Shown: in pieces, positions 9,675 to 19,278 of the stretch
Numbering within the stretch: the stretch's first letter is position 1
How the letters are laid out: each line of letters starts with the position of its first letter
Source: G963662905 sp965230045
Lineage (GTDB): Bacteria > Bacteroidota > Bacteroidia > Bacteroidales > WRLA01
DNA length: 64,000 nucleotides
Direction: 5' to 3'
NCBI GenBank assembly: GCA_965230045.1
Contig: OZ245940.1
Location: forward strand, 3,782,001 to 3,846,000
The notes under the pieces: model-generated
What the model saw: only the letters and a program-made list of their open reading frames with translations
Told to the model about the DNA's origin: nothing
Databases searched by the model: none
Program-made: the position numbers and the translations under genes

Positions 9675-9832
9675 TCCCGAAAAATATCCATCAGCCACAT
9701 CTACCTATCACCAGCACCCATTAACCATGACCAATTGCCCATTACCCACCAACACTCCCAATTTTTTCCTACTTTTAACCTCCCTTTAATTTAGATTAAA
9801 TCAGAATGAGTACGTTTGCAAAAAAATTGTTT

Positions 9833-11833
9833 ATGAAGAAGGTTGTGATGATTATGATTTCGGTGGCTTTGTTGGCTTCCTGTACGTCGAAAAAGATGAG
9901 TGAAATGCCTTTTGATGAATATCCTGTGTATGAAGGCGCTGACCTCGGTGTGGTTTATACACCGAAAATGTGCAGTTTCCGTCTGTGGTCGCCTGCTGCG
10001 GATGCCGTAAAACTGCATTTTTACGATAATGGCGAAGAGGGCGAACCCATCGAAAGCATTGATATGAAGAAAGATGCCGATGGAACCTGGCTGTATATCG
10101 CCAATGAGGATATGAACGGACGCTTTTATACTTTTCAGGTGCAGCAGGATGGCGAATGGCTCCAGGAATCAGCCGGGCCATATGCCAAAGCAACAGGTGT
10201 AAACGGAATGCGTGCCTATGTGGCTGATTTCGATTCCATAAAACCCGAAGGATGGGATAGCGACCGCGGCCCGAAATACCGGAATATGAACGATATCGTG
10301 CTCTATGAACTGCATGTGCGCGATATTTCTTCACATCCGTCATCAGGATTGGAAAATATCGGTACCTTTAAAGGTCTGGTAGAAAAATGGGGCAAAAGCC
10401 CGGATGATCTCAGCACGGGCATCGACCATATGAAAGAGCTGGGCATCACGCATGTGCATATTTTGCCGGCTTTCGATTTCCGCTCCATCGACGAAACACG
10501 CCCCAAAGGCGAAAAGTACAACTGGGGCTATGATCCGCAGAATTATAATGTGCCCGAAGGAAGCTATTCATCGGATCCTTACAATCCGGAAACGCGCATC
10601 ATGGAATTCCGCGAAATGGTCAAAGCTTTCCACGATAACGGAATTGGCGTCATCATGGATGTGGTATATAACCATACCGGCTATGGCGATGAATCGGTAT
10701 TCAGCCTGAGCGTGCCTGGATATTACTACCGCCACAATGAAGATGGAAGCTACAGTAATTCATCGGGTTGCGGAAACGAAACCGCATCGGAACGCCCGAT
10801 GATCCGTAAATACATGATCGAATCCCTGAAGCACTGGGCGGATACCTATCATATTGATGGATTTCGCTTCGATTTGATGGGCATACACGATATCGAAACC
10901 ATGAATGAAATCCAGAAAGCTTTGCATCCGCACCATTGGGGCAAAAAATACATCCTCTACGGAGAAGGCTGGACAGCTGGTGATTCGCCGCTCCCGATAG
11001 AAAAACGTGCACTTAAGGCTCATACGAACGAACTGAAAAATGTTGCCGCATTTTCTGATGACCTCCGCGATGGCGTAAAAGGCCATTGGAGCAATGTGGA
11101 AGAACAGGGCTTTGTAAGCGGAAAAGAAGGCATGGAAGAAAGTATCAAATTTGGTGTGGTGGGCGCAACACATCATCCGGATATCGATTATGCTTTGGTA
11201 CATTACTCAGATACCGCATGGTCGCCATCACCGCAGCAGAGCGTTAATTATGTGAGCTGCCACGATAATAATACCCTTTATGATAAACTGAAGATTTCCA
11301 ATCCGGAAGCTACGGAAGCAGAAATCAAGAAAATGCACAAACTGGCCAACACCATTGTACTGACCTCTCAGGCTGTGCCTTTCCTGCATGCCGGCGTGGA
11401 GATGATGCGCACCAAACAGGGCGTGGAGAATTCCTACGAAAGTCCTGATAGCATTAATCAGATTGACTGGAACTGGAAAAAACAGCATTATGATGTATTT
11501 GAATATTATCGCGACCTGATCAGCCTGCGCAAAAACCATCCGGCATTCCGTATGCCTTCAACAGAAATGATTGCTGAAAAACTCCATTTTATCAATGAGC
11601 TGCCCGCCAATGTGGTAGGCTACACCATCGATGCCAATGCCAATGAAGACACCTGGGGCGAAATTCTGGTAGTGTTCAACGGCAACGAAAAGGCGGAGAA
11701 AATCAAATTTCCGGAAGGCAAATGGAATATCGTTCTGGAAGACGGGAAAATCAACGAAAGTGGCCTCCGTACATTCTCCGGCAAGGAAATCAAAATAGCC
11801 GGAAGGTCCGCTTTGATTGCGGTGAAACAATAA
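9833..11833 (+). CDS. pulA: Lipoprotein type I pullulanase (GH13 debranching enzyme)
   Basis: About 666 aa from ATG 9833. I chose this over the in-frame ATG at 9806 because it starts a compact lipoprotein signal with lipobox LLASC (Cys17). An N-terminal CBM48-like domain is followed by a GH13 barrel. The type I pullulanase signature YNWGYDP is present. The catalytic triad is Asp347 (FRFDLMG), Glu378 (YGEGW) and Asp478 (SCHDNN). It should hydrolyse alpha-1,6 branches of pullulan, glycogen or starch limit dextrins on the periplasmic face or outer membrane. The branching enzyme follows by 121 nt on the same strand. Confidence 0.92.
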   Translation: MKKVVMIMISVALLASCTSKKMSEMPFDEYPVYEGADLGVVYTPKMCSFRLWSPAADAVKLHFYDNGEEGEPIESIDMKKDADGTWLYIANEDMNGRFYTFQVQQDGEWLQESAGPYAKATGVNGMRAYVADFDSIKPEGWDSDRGPKYRNMNDIVLYELHVRDISSHPSSGLENIGTFKGLVEKWGKSPDDLSTGIDHMKELGITHVHILPAFDFRSIDETRPKGEKYNWGYDPQNYNVPEGSYSSDPYNPETRIMEFREMVKAFHDNGIGVIMDVVYNHTGYGDESVFSLSVPGYYYRHNEDGSYSNSSGCGNETASERPMIRKYMIESLKHWADTYHIDGFRFDLMGIHDIETMNEIQKALHPHHWGKKYILYGEGWTAGDSPLPIEKRALKAHTNELKNVAAFSDDLRDGVKGHWSNVEEQGFVSGKEGMEESIKFGVVGATHHPDIDYALVHYSDTAWSPSPQQSVNYVSCHDNNTLYDKLKISNPEATEAEIKKMHKLANTIVLTSQAVPFLHAGVEMMRTKQGVENSYESPDSINQIDWNWKKQHYDVFEYYRDLISLRKNHPAFRMPSTEMIAEKLHFINELPANVVGYTIDANANEDTWGEILVVFNGNEKAEKIKFPEGKWNIVLEDGKINESGLRTFSGKEIKIAGRSALIAVKQ

Positions 11834-11954
11834 ACTTTTTCCAACAGAACTTTCCCAAAGTTCCAAAACTTTGGAAAAGTTCTTATCGCTGAAAAGTTTA
11901 TTTACGATACCAAAAACAGATTTTAAAACATATTAATTAACCTTTTAAAACATT

Positions 11955-13982
11955 ATGGGAAACGATTTTAAGAAATTAAAGATTGTGAAGGATGACGCGT
12001 GGTTGGAACCCGTTGCCCGTGAAGTTTATGAACGTTATGCGCGCTATTTGTCGCGTAAAAAACAAATTGAAAATGATTATGGCAGCCTGCTGAAATTTGC
12101 TGATGCGCACAATTATTTTGGCATCCACTACTGCAGCACAGATAAAGGCTGGTACTACCGTGAGTGGGCACCACGTGCGCGTGACCTCTACTTTTTTGGC
12201 GATTTCAACAATTGGCAAAGAACGAGCCACCGTATGGAGCTGAAAGAGAACGGCGTGTGGGAGATTTTTCTTCCCGAAGAAATTTATGCCGACCGTCTGG
12301 TGCACGAATCGCGCGTAAAAGTGCTGGTACATGGCGAAAACGGTTGGTACGAGCGCATTCCGGTGTATATCACCCGTGTAGTGCAGGACGAAGAAACCAA
12401 AGCCTTTTCCGGTCAGTTGTGGTTTCCCGAAAAGAAATTCAACTGGCGCGGCGATAAATTCTCCATCGGACAGCTGGATGAACTATATATTTACGAATGT
12501 CATGTGGGCATGGCTCAGGAAAAAGAAGCTGTGGGCACTTACGTTGAATTTATGGAAAATATCCTGCCCCGCATCAAGGCGCAAGGCTATAATGCCATAC
12601 AGATGATGGCTGTGGCGGAGCATCCCTATTATGGTTCCTTTGGGTATCATGTGAGTAATTTCTTCGCACCATCATCCCGTTTTGGCACACCCGAAGAACT
12701 GAAAGCGCTCATCAAAAAAGCGCACAGCATGGGCATTGCCGTCATTATGGACATTGTGCATTCGCATACGGTTAAGAACTTCCTCGAAGGCATCAATGAA
12801 TTTGACGGTCAGCCCGGGCTTTACCTGCATGAAGGCGAACGCGGCGATCATCCCTCATGGGACAGCAAGCTTTTTGACTATGGAAAAACCGAAGTGCTGC
12901 GCTTCCTGCTTTCCAATATTAAATACTGGATGCGCGAATTTCACTTCGACGGTTTCCGTTTCGATGGCGTGACCAGTATGCTCTATTTCCACCATGGATA
13001 TATCGGCGATTGGAATCAGGATGCATTTTTCCGCGATGGCGTGGAATGGGATGCCATAACCTATATGCAGCTGGCCAATGCGCTTATCAAGCAAATCAAC
13101 CGCCATGCGGTAAGTATTGCCGAAGATGTGAGCGGCATGCCGGGATTGTGCAATCCAACCAAACATGGTGGTATTGGTTTTGATTACCGTCTCGGTATGG
13201 GTATTCCTGATTACTGGACCAAAGTGCTCAAGGAAAAGAAAGACGAAGAATGGAATGTCTGGGAGCTTTGGGATGTGATGGTGAACCGAAAGTTCGATAT
13301 CAAAACCGTAGCCTATGCCGAATCGCACGATCAGGCGCTGGTGGGCGATAAAACCCTGGCTTTTCAGCTGATGGATGCAAATATGTACGACCACATGGGC
13401 GTGGAGGACCACAATATGACTACCGAACGCGGTGTGTCTATGCATAAAATTATCCGTTTCTTTACGCTGACTTTGGGCGGAGAAGCCTGGCTCAATTTTA
13501 TGGGCAATGAATTTGGTCATCCCGAATGGATTGATTTTCCACGCGAAGGCAATAACTGGAGCCATTGGTATGCCCGCAGGCAGTGGTCGCTGGTCGATAA
13601 TCCAAACCTGAAATATAAATTCCTGAATGAATTTGATAAGGAGATGCTGGCTCTGGTGCAGGACAACAAAATCCTGAGCGCAGGTTATCCGCGACAGCTT
13701 TGGATGGACGACTGGCATAAAACCATAGTTTTTGAGCGCAACGGACTGGTATTTACCTTCAACTTCCACATCAACATTTCTCCGGAAAGCTACGAAATTC
13801 CGGTGCCAACAGAAGGTAGTTACAAAGTGGTTTTCAGCTCAGATGCTCCGGACTTTGGTGGTTATGGCCGCCTGGATGCTGATGTGCTCTATCCTGCAGA
13901 AAAAGATGCTGATGGCAACTGGAAAATCAAAATTTACAATATTAACCGGACAGCTTTGGTGTTTAAGCGGGTTGAAGATTAA
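11955..13982 (+). CDS. glgB: 1,4-alpha-glucan branching enzyme (GH13_8, eukaryotic type)
   Basis: 675 aa, the length of the eukaryotic-like branching enzymes common in Bacteroidota rather than the longer bacterial GlgB. An N-terminal CBM48 region contains YREWAPRA and FFGDFNNW. The GH13 catalytic residues are Asp337 (FRFDGVTSM), Glu390 (AEDVSGMP) and Asp459 (ESHDQALVGDK). There is no signal peptide, so it acts in the cytoplasm, introducing alpha-1,6 branches into glycogen. It sits downstream of a lipoprotein pullulanase; the pair joins external glucan debranching with internal storage polymer synthesis. Confidence 0.93.
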   Translation: MGNDFKKLKIVKDDAWLEPVAREVYERYARYLSRKKQIENDYGSLLKFADAHNYFGIHYCSTDKGWYYREWAPRARDLYFFGDFNNWQRTSHRMELKENGVWEIFLPEEIYADRLVHESRVKVLVHGENGWYERIPVYITRVVQDEETKAFSGQLWFPEKKFNWRGDKFSIGQLDELYIYECHVGMAQEKEAVGTYVEFMENILPRIKAQGYNAIQMMAVAEHPYYGSFGYHVSNFFAPSSRFGTPEELKALIKKAHSMGIAVIMDIVHSHTVKNFLEGINEFDGQPGLYLHEGERGDHPSWDSKLFDYGKTEVLRFLLSNIKYWMREFHFDGFRFDGVTSMLYFHHGYIGDWNQDAFFRDGVEWDAITYMQLANALIKQINRHAVSIAEDVSGMPGLCNPTKHGGIGFDYRLGMGIPDYWTKVLKEKKDEEWNVWELWDVMVNRKFDIKTVAYAESHDQALVGDKTLAFQLMDANMYDHMGVEDHNMTTERGVSMHKIIRFFTLTLGGEAWLNFMGNEFGHPEWIDFPREGNNWSHWYARRQWSLVDNPNLKYKFLNEFDKEMLALVQDNKILSAGYPRQLWMDDWHKTIVFERNGLVFTFNFHINISPESYEIPVPTEGSYKVVFSSDAPDFGGYGRLDADVLYPAEKDADGNWKIKIYNINRTALVFKRVED

Positions 13983-14070
13983 TTGCTTGCCCATAATGCC
14001 CGATCTCAGGCATATTACTGAATATTTATTGCAACCGCAGTTACAGTAACGGCGATTGCAATAAATTTAG

Positions 14071-14078
14071 TATATTTG
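14071..14078 (+). promoter_or_regulatory. Candidate -7 box for the DUF234 ATPase gene
   Basis: TATATTTG matches TAnnTTTG and lies 25 nt before ATG 14103. It overlaps the alternative upstream TTG start at 14076, which argues for the ATG. No correctly spaced TTG is obvious. Confidence 0.4.
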
Positions 14079-14102
14079 TTCCGAATTGATATCCATAGGC
14101 TT

Positions 14103-15413
14103 ATGAAGTTTTATAATCGCGAAACCGAATTACAGCAGCTTGAATCTGTACGGCAAAATGCGCAGGAAAGAGCCCAAATGACTTTTATTGTGGGCAGAAG
14201 GCGTATCGGAAAAACCCGTTTAGTTCGGGAAGCCTACCAGGGTCAGGCGTTTATTTATTTTTTTGTTTCCCGTAAAAATGAAGCATTGCTATGTCAGGAA
14301 TTTATTTCAGAAGTTGAGAAAGCTTTAGGGAAAAGAGTTCTTGGTGAATTCAGGACTTTTGCCCGTTTGTTTGAATACTTGCTTAATGAGTCTAAACAGC
14401 TGTCTTTTACTTTGGTGATTGATGAGTTTCAGGAATTTGCGAATATCAATGTATCTATCTACAGTGATATGCAACATCTATGGGACATCTATAAAGAAGA
14501 TGCTCGTATAAATCTGGTGCTTAGCGGATCGGTTTATTCCATGATGAAGAAGATTTTTGAAAATTCAAAAGAACCTTTGTTCGGACGGGCAACTGGGCGA
14601 ATGCATTTAAAACCGTTTAATGTTGATGTACTGAAGCAAATCTACAGGGAAGTATATCCGGAATATAAAACGGATGACTTGCTGGCGTTTTATATGCTTA
14701 CAGGTGGTGTGGCAAAATATGTGGAATTGTTTGTAGATAGTGGCATATTTACCCTTGATAGCATGCTGGATGACATCTTCAGGGATAATTCCCTTTTGCT
14801 CGATGAAGGCAGAAACATCCTTATCGAAGAATTTGGCAGGGATTATACTACCTATTTTTCCATCCTTTCACTTATTGCTTCTGCGAAAACATCACGCAGG
14901 GATATCGAATCCATGCTTGGGAAAAGTGTTGGCGGCTACCTCGATAAACTTGAAAACGAATATGATATAATCAAAACAGTCAAACCGTTTAACTCGAAAC
15001 CACAAGCACGTAATCAAAAATATTTTATACGTGATAATTTTTTGTCATTTTGGTTTCGCTTCATTTATAAAAACCGTACAGCCATTGAGATAGCAAATTA
15101 TGATTTTGTAAAAAATATTGTAAAGCGTGACTACCAGACTTATAGTGGACTGTTTTTAGAGCGGTTCATCCGTGAAAAGCTAATGCTAAGCAAAGCTTAT
15201 TCCAATATAGGATCATGGTGGGAGCGTGACAATAAAAACGAAATTGATATAGTAGCTGTAAATGAGTTGGAAAAAAAATTACTTTTTGCAGAAATTAAGC
15301 GGAATAAAACCAAAATAAATTTAGATAAGCTAAAAGAAAAGTCCCTATCATTAAAAAAGCAATTCAGTTCCTTTCAATGTGAATATGAAGGTTTTTCATT
15401 AGACGATTTATAA
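14103..15413 (+). CDS. AAA-type ATPase with C-terminal DUF234 nuclease-like domain
   Basis: 436 aa. The Walker A motif GRRRIGKTRL is near residue 33 and a Walker B-like LVIDEFQEF near residue 108, as in the archaeal-type ATPase family. The C-terminal part (YQTYSGLFLERFIREKL, then WWERDNKNEIDIVA and AEIKRNK) is the DUF234 region, which resembles a PD-(D/E)xK nuclease fold with acidic D, E-x-K residues. Such ATPases are frequent, often multicopy and mobile in Bacteroidota; function unproven, with nucleic-acid processing or toxin-like roles suggested. The ATG at 14103 begins MKFYNRETEL, the usual start of this family. Confidence 0.85.
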   Translation: MKFYNRETELQQLESVRQNAQERAQMTFIVGRRRIGKTRLVREAYQGQAFIYFFVSRKNEALLCQEFISEVEKALGKRVLGEFRTFARLFEYLLNESKQLSFTLVIDEFQEFANINVSIYSDMQHLWDIYKEDARINLVLSGSVYSMMKKIFENSKEPLFGRATGRMHLKPFNVDVLKQIYREVYPEYKTDDLLAFYMLTGGVAKYVELFVDSGIFTLDSMLDDIFRDNSLLLDEGRNILIEEFGRDYTTYFSILSLIASAKTSRRDIESMLGKSVGGYLDKLENEYDIIKTVKPFNSKPQARNQKYFIRDNFLSFWFRFIYKNRTAIEIANYDFVKNIVKRDYQTYSGLFLERFIREKLMLSKAYSNIGSWWERDNKNEIDIVAVNELEKKLLFAEIKRNKTKINLDKLKEKSLSLKKQFSSFQCEYEGFSLDDL

Positions 15414-15611
15414 CAGCATACTTCATTGCATCCACTACATTTTAATGATGAACATTTTGCAATGACAGCTTTTGAAAATTAACAAAAGTGCCTCTTCATG
15501 AGTTTCTTTTTTGCATTACAGGCAGCCCTTCCAAAATAAGCAAACTTAAAGTGCGTTAAAAATGACTGGTCTCGATTGGTTTTGAGGCTCTAATTTTTTA
15601 ATTCAATTTTT

Positions 15612-17654
15612 ATGTTAAAAACACAAGTACAAAAACAAAAAACGCATCGCTTCAGGCGTTGGGAAGGAAATGCGTACAGCGCATTCAATTCCCTGAAAAA
15701 GAAGGTAACTATTGGTGTTTTATCACTTACATGCAGTTTGGCAATTGCTCCAAAATGTTCAGAAGCCCAAACCGACCGGCAGGAACATATGCAACAGGAA
15801 GATCTGGACGAAGTGGTTGTGTCGGCACAGCGTGCACCGGTACTTTACAGCGAGATGGCACGCGTAGTTCATGTCATCAGTCAGGAGGAAATCGCTTCCG
15901 CCCCAGTGAGCGGGATCGACGGCCTACTGGAATATGCTGCCGGCATCGACATCCGTCAACGTGGCGGAATGGACGTACAAGCCGACATCAGCCTGCGCGG
16001 CAGCTCCTCCGATCAGGTAGCCATCCTGCTCAACGGCATCAACATCACCGACCCGCAAACCGGTCACCACAACCTCAACCTGCCGATCGACCTCTCTGCA
16101 ATCCAGCGCATTGAAATCCTTCAGGGTCCGGCAGCACGGATTTTCGGCGCCAATGCTTTCTCCGGCGCCATCAACATCATCACCAGCCCCGAACATCAAA
16201 ACAATCAAACAGAAATCAGCCTCACAGGCGGAGAATATGGATATTACCGCGCCGCAGCCAACCTGCACCAAAAAGCCGGTAATACACAACATTTTGCCAG
16301 CATCAGCCATAAAGCTTCTGATGGCTATACGGACAATACGGATTTCAAAAACAGCAATGTATTTTATCACGGACGTCTGAGCCTAAAAAATCACAGCTTT
16401 GAACTGCAAGGCGGATATAATACCAAAGAATTCGGGGCACTGGCATTTTACACCCCAGCCTATCCCGATCAGTTTGAAGCTACACGCACCCAGTTTGCCA
16501 GCATGAAATACAGCAGCGGACAGAAAATCAAAATCAATGCTTCCGGATATTGGCGCCGCCATCACGACCGTTTTGAACTCTTCCGCTACGAAAGTCCTGA
16601 ATGGTATAAAAACCACAATTACCATATGAGCGATATTGCCGGAGCTCAGGCATCGCTGCTTGTCTATTCTACTCTGGGCAAAACATCCATTGGTCTTGAA
16701 GCCCGTGATGAGCGCATCAAAAGCAATGTTTTAGGCTATGAAATGGAGCATCCGGAAGATGTGCCCGGCGAAGAAGGAGCCGAATTTACCAAAAGTGCCG
16801 ACCGCCAGAGCATGAACCTCTACGTGGAACACAGCCTGATCCTGAACCGATGGAGCTTTTCTGCAGGAGCGCTGGCTTACTGGCATTCAAGACTGGAAGG
16901 AGCACATTTCTTTCCCGGAGCAGATATCAGCTTTGCTGTTAGCCCCACGCTGCGCCTCTACGCTACGGCCAACCACAGCCTGCGTGTCCCGACTTTTACC
17001 GATCTTTTTTATGATGGCCCTACCAATATCGGCAACCCAAACCTAAAACCCGAAGAATCGACCAGTTTTGAAGGCGGCATCAAGCTTCAGGACAGAGGAA
17101 TCCAGGGACATGTTTTGGTGTACCGCCGGTTGGGAAGCAATGTAATTGACTGGGTAAAGGCCGATAAAGAAGAACTCTGGCAGGCTCAAAACCTTACCGA
17201 AGTGAATACCACAGGCATCGAAATCAGTATGAGCACGCAGCCATCGCAATGGTTTGAAGCCATGAAATTTGTGAAGCAATTCCGCCTTTCGTACAATTGG
17301 GCGACTATGGATAAAGAAAGCGGAGCGCTGATCAGCCGTTATGCCCTGGATTATTTGCGCCATAAGCTGGATGCAGCAGCCAATTTCCATTTGTGGAAAA
17401 ATCTGGGGCTAAACACCCTCATCAGTTGGCAGGATCGTGACGGCACCTATTTAAAATATGAAGGCGGTCAATCCACTGTTGCAGATTATAAAGCCTTCGC
17501 TTTGGTCAATGCCCGTTTGCAATGGCAGGAAAAAAACTGGATGGCCTATGTGGAAGCCAACAACCTATTTGATGAAGAATATTTTGATTTTGGCAATGTG
17601 ATACAGCCCGGAAGATGGGTAATGGCTGGTGTAAAAGTACGGTTGGTTTATTAA
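15612..17654 (+). CDS. TonB-dependent receptor, BtuB-like, with extended N-terminus
   Basis: 680 aa. An unusually long, basic N-terminal stretch (about residues 1-30, with KTHRFRRWEGNAYSAF) precedes the hydrophobic signal segment; cleavage is likely near SEAQ. A TonB box (DLDEVVVSAQR) follows, then a plug domain (ISLRGSSSDQVAILLNGINI, IEILQGPAARIFGANAFSGAINI) and a 22-strand barrel with terminal KVRLVY ending in an aromatic residue. It should import a TonB/ExbBD-dependent ligand across the outer membrane, perhaps a cobalamin-like or siderophore compound, but no cobalamin riboswitch is visible upstream. There is no SusD partner, which argues against a glycan receptor. Confidence 0.88.
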   Translation: MLKTQVQKQKTHRFRRWEGNAYSAFNSLKKKVTIGVLSLTCSLAIAPKCSEAQTDRQEHMQQEDLDEVVVSAQRAPVLYSEMARVVHVISQEEIASAPVSGIDGLLEYAAGIDIRQRGGMDVQADISLRGSSSDQVAILLNGINITDPQTGHHNLNLPIDLSAIQRIEILQGPAARIFGANAFSGAINIITSPEHQNNQTEISLTGGEYGYYRAAANLHQKAGNTQHFASISHKASDGYTDNTDFKNSNVFYHGRLSLKNHSFELQGGYNTKEFGALAFYTPAYPDQFEATRTQFASMKYSSGQKIKINASGYWRRHHDRFELFRYESPEWYKNHNYHMSDIAGAQASLLVYSTLGKTSIGLEARDERIKSNVLGYEMEHPEDVPGEEGAEFTKSADRQSMNLYVEHSLILNRWSFSAGALAYWHSRLEGAHFFPGADISFAVSPTLRLYATANHSLRVPTFTDLFYDGPTNIGNPNLKPEESTSFEGGIKLQDRGIQGHVLVYRRLGSNVIDWVKADKEELWQAQNLTEVNTTGIEISMSTQPSQWFEAMKFVKQFRLSYNWATMDKESGALISRYALDYLRHKLDAAANFHLWKNLGLNTLISWQDRDGTYLKYEGGQSTVADYKAFALVNARLQWQEKNWMAYVEANNLFDEEYFDFGNVIQPGRWVMAGVKVRLVY

Positions 17655-17799
17655 TTTCTGATTTATAATGTCCGATCTTAGCGTTATTTCTTTTGCTGGA
17701 AACAGTCATCCCGTACAGACGGGACTCCTTGTCTCCAGCAAAAGAAATGCCTCGTAACATTCTGAACTAAAAACACGACTTTATAGACGAACTCTAATT
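17653..17799. repeat. Foldback element, family B copy 1
   Basis: An inverted-repeat element between two convergent genes. The left arm reads through TTATAATGTCCGATC and the right arm through GACTTTATAGACGAAC, ending AATT. The interior has a second stem around CCCGTACAGACGGG, flanked by TTTTGCTGGA and TCCAGCAAAA. Both neighbouring genes use stop codons lying inside the element ends (TAA 17652-17654 and, on the minus strand, TAG 17796-17794). It may also act as a bidirectional terminator. Confidence 0.65.
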
Positions 17800-19164
17800 G
17801 ACCGGGCTCACAATCATTTTGTGATATTCAGAAGAAAGTCCCTGCCCTACTGCACGATACAAATAAACTCCGGATTTCAATTTATTATTTGCTTCATCGC
17901 AGGCATTCCAGTAAACTTTGCTTTGGCCGTTAATTGGAATAGAACAGACCATCCTGCCTCGGAGATCAAAAATCTGGATATGGGATGCTGTGGAAGCAAT
18001 TTTTGAACTGTTATAAAAGCAGGTTTGATTTGAGAAAGGATTAGGCGCAGCATGGATTCCGGGATCGGTTCCTTTTTGAGGCTCGTCCAAAGCTGTCACC
18101 AGCCAATCCGATTTTATTTTTGCCAAACGTGGCGGATGACTGCCTTCCAGGGTCAGAAACGCCAGATTTCCGTCATTGCAGCGTACTATTCCGGCAGGAA
18201 TTCCTTCGGGTTTAGGATGATAAACCCACAGGCTGTCGCCATGGGCATCAAGATTTAAAATAAAATTCTGCACGCCGATAATCCCCGGGATTTCCATAGA
18301 CCCAAATATGGCCGTTCCATCGGCTACCGTCCGGCAAGCGTTTGCTGCCAGCACATAAACCAATCCTTCAGGATATTCCTTTTGCCAAATAATATTTCCC
18401 CTTAAATCCGTCTCTGCCAACACAATCTGTTCCGACGGGCTGGTATTGAACAAGATTTGCAAATTGCCTTGAGGGCTTTTCAGCATACCCACCGCTTTTT
18501 CATAAAATCCGGTTTCCAGCCTCTTCGACCACCATTTTTGCCCATCAGCATATGTTTTATACACAAGCGTGCCTTCGTCTGTGCTCATCAAAAAATAATA
18601 ATCATGCTCCGAATAAAGCAGAGCGGATACGCAAGCCAGCATATCCCCCTCAGTATGCTCACGAATCCACAGCAAATCGCCTGTTTTGCTCAGCTTCCCT
18701 ATAAAAACCGAACAGGCCGGATCGCAATCGTTCACCACAAAAACACAGGACCGGCTTTCATCCTCCCAATACATCTGTACATTCCTCAGGTAACGACTTT
18801 CGATTTCAATGCGTTTTTCCCATTGCAGCTCATTATCTCCGCTGAATTTATAAAACAGTAAAACCTGATCTCCAGTCACAGCCAGCAAAGAACCGCTATC
18901 CGGCACAGCCAGAATTTGCGTATAGCGGATGGTTTCCGTGAACTTCAAATCATGGCGCCAAAACACATTTCCCATAGAATCGGCACGCAGCAATTCAACT
19001 ACAGTAGTATCCTGCTCAAAACCATAACCGCACAAAATAAATTCATTATCAGGCGTATAAGCAAAATTATTAATGGATGCATCCTTATAAAACTTTTGCC
19101 AGATTTCCTGGGCAGAAATATTCAGGCTTAAAATCGCCAATAAGAGTAGTAAAGAGTTTTTCAT
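17794..19164 (-). CDS. Secreted protein with T9SS sorting domain
   Basis: 456 aa. The signal peptide ends NISAQ at about residue 18. The body consists of repeated beta-strand units with recurring W-x-K/R and xxGNVFWRHD, GDLLWIREH, GNIIWQKEY motifs, which suggest a beta-propeller. The last 80 residues form a T9SS type A domain (AAPNPFSNQT, IFDLRGRMV, SGVYLYR, MIVSPVN). Ligand or enzymatic role unknown. Its stop codon is contributed by the end of the family B element downstream. Confidence 0.8.
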   Translation of the reverse strand: MKNSLLLLLAILSLNISAQEIWQKFYKDASINNFAYTPDNEFILCGYGFEQDTTVVELLRADSMGNVFWRHDLKFTETIRYTQILAVPDSGSLLAVTGDQVLLFYKFSGDNELQWEKRIEIESRYLRNVQMYWEDESRSCVFVVNDCDPACSVFIGKLSKTGDLLWIREHTEGDMLACVSALLYSEHDYYFLMSTDEGTLVYKTYADGQKWWSKRLETGFYEKAVGMLKSPQGNLQILFNTSPSEQIVLAETDLRGNIIWQKEYPEGLVYVLAANACRTVADGTAIFGSMEIPGIIGVQNFILNLDAHGDSLWVYHPKPEGIPAGIVRCNDGNLAFLTLEGSHPPRLAKIKSDWLVTALDEPQKGTDPGIHAAPNPFSNQTCFYNSSKIASTASHIQIFDLRGRMVCSIPINGQSKVYWNACDEANNKLKSGVYLYRAVGQGLSSEYHKMIVSPVN

Positions 19165-19198
19165 TGTGTTTTGATGTTGGGTAACGGTATATTCTTAG

Positions 19199-19206
19199 CA
19201 AATGTA
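19199..19206 (-). promoter_or_regulatory. Candidate -7 box for the T9SS protein gene
   Basis: Minus strand TACATTTG matches TAnnTTTG, 35 nt upstream of the ATG at 19164. The upstream TTG is at 15 nt rather than 19, so support is moderate. Confidence 0.4.
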
Positions 19207-19278
19207 CAAATTAACAAATACCAAAACGCCCTGATTGCAATAGATCAGGGCGGTTCGTTCATATTTAAAAATGTGATG

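Noticed and set aside
12855..13769. 304-codon open frame on the minus strand
   Set aside because: Antisense shadow of the branching enzyme gene, whose catalytic residues confirm the plus frame.
15414..15611. Cobalamin riboswitch upstream of the BtuB-like receptor
   Set aside because: The conserved core motifs (GCCACTG, and the AGCCAGGAGACC-type box) are absent; only a weak small stem is present.
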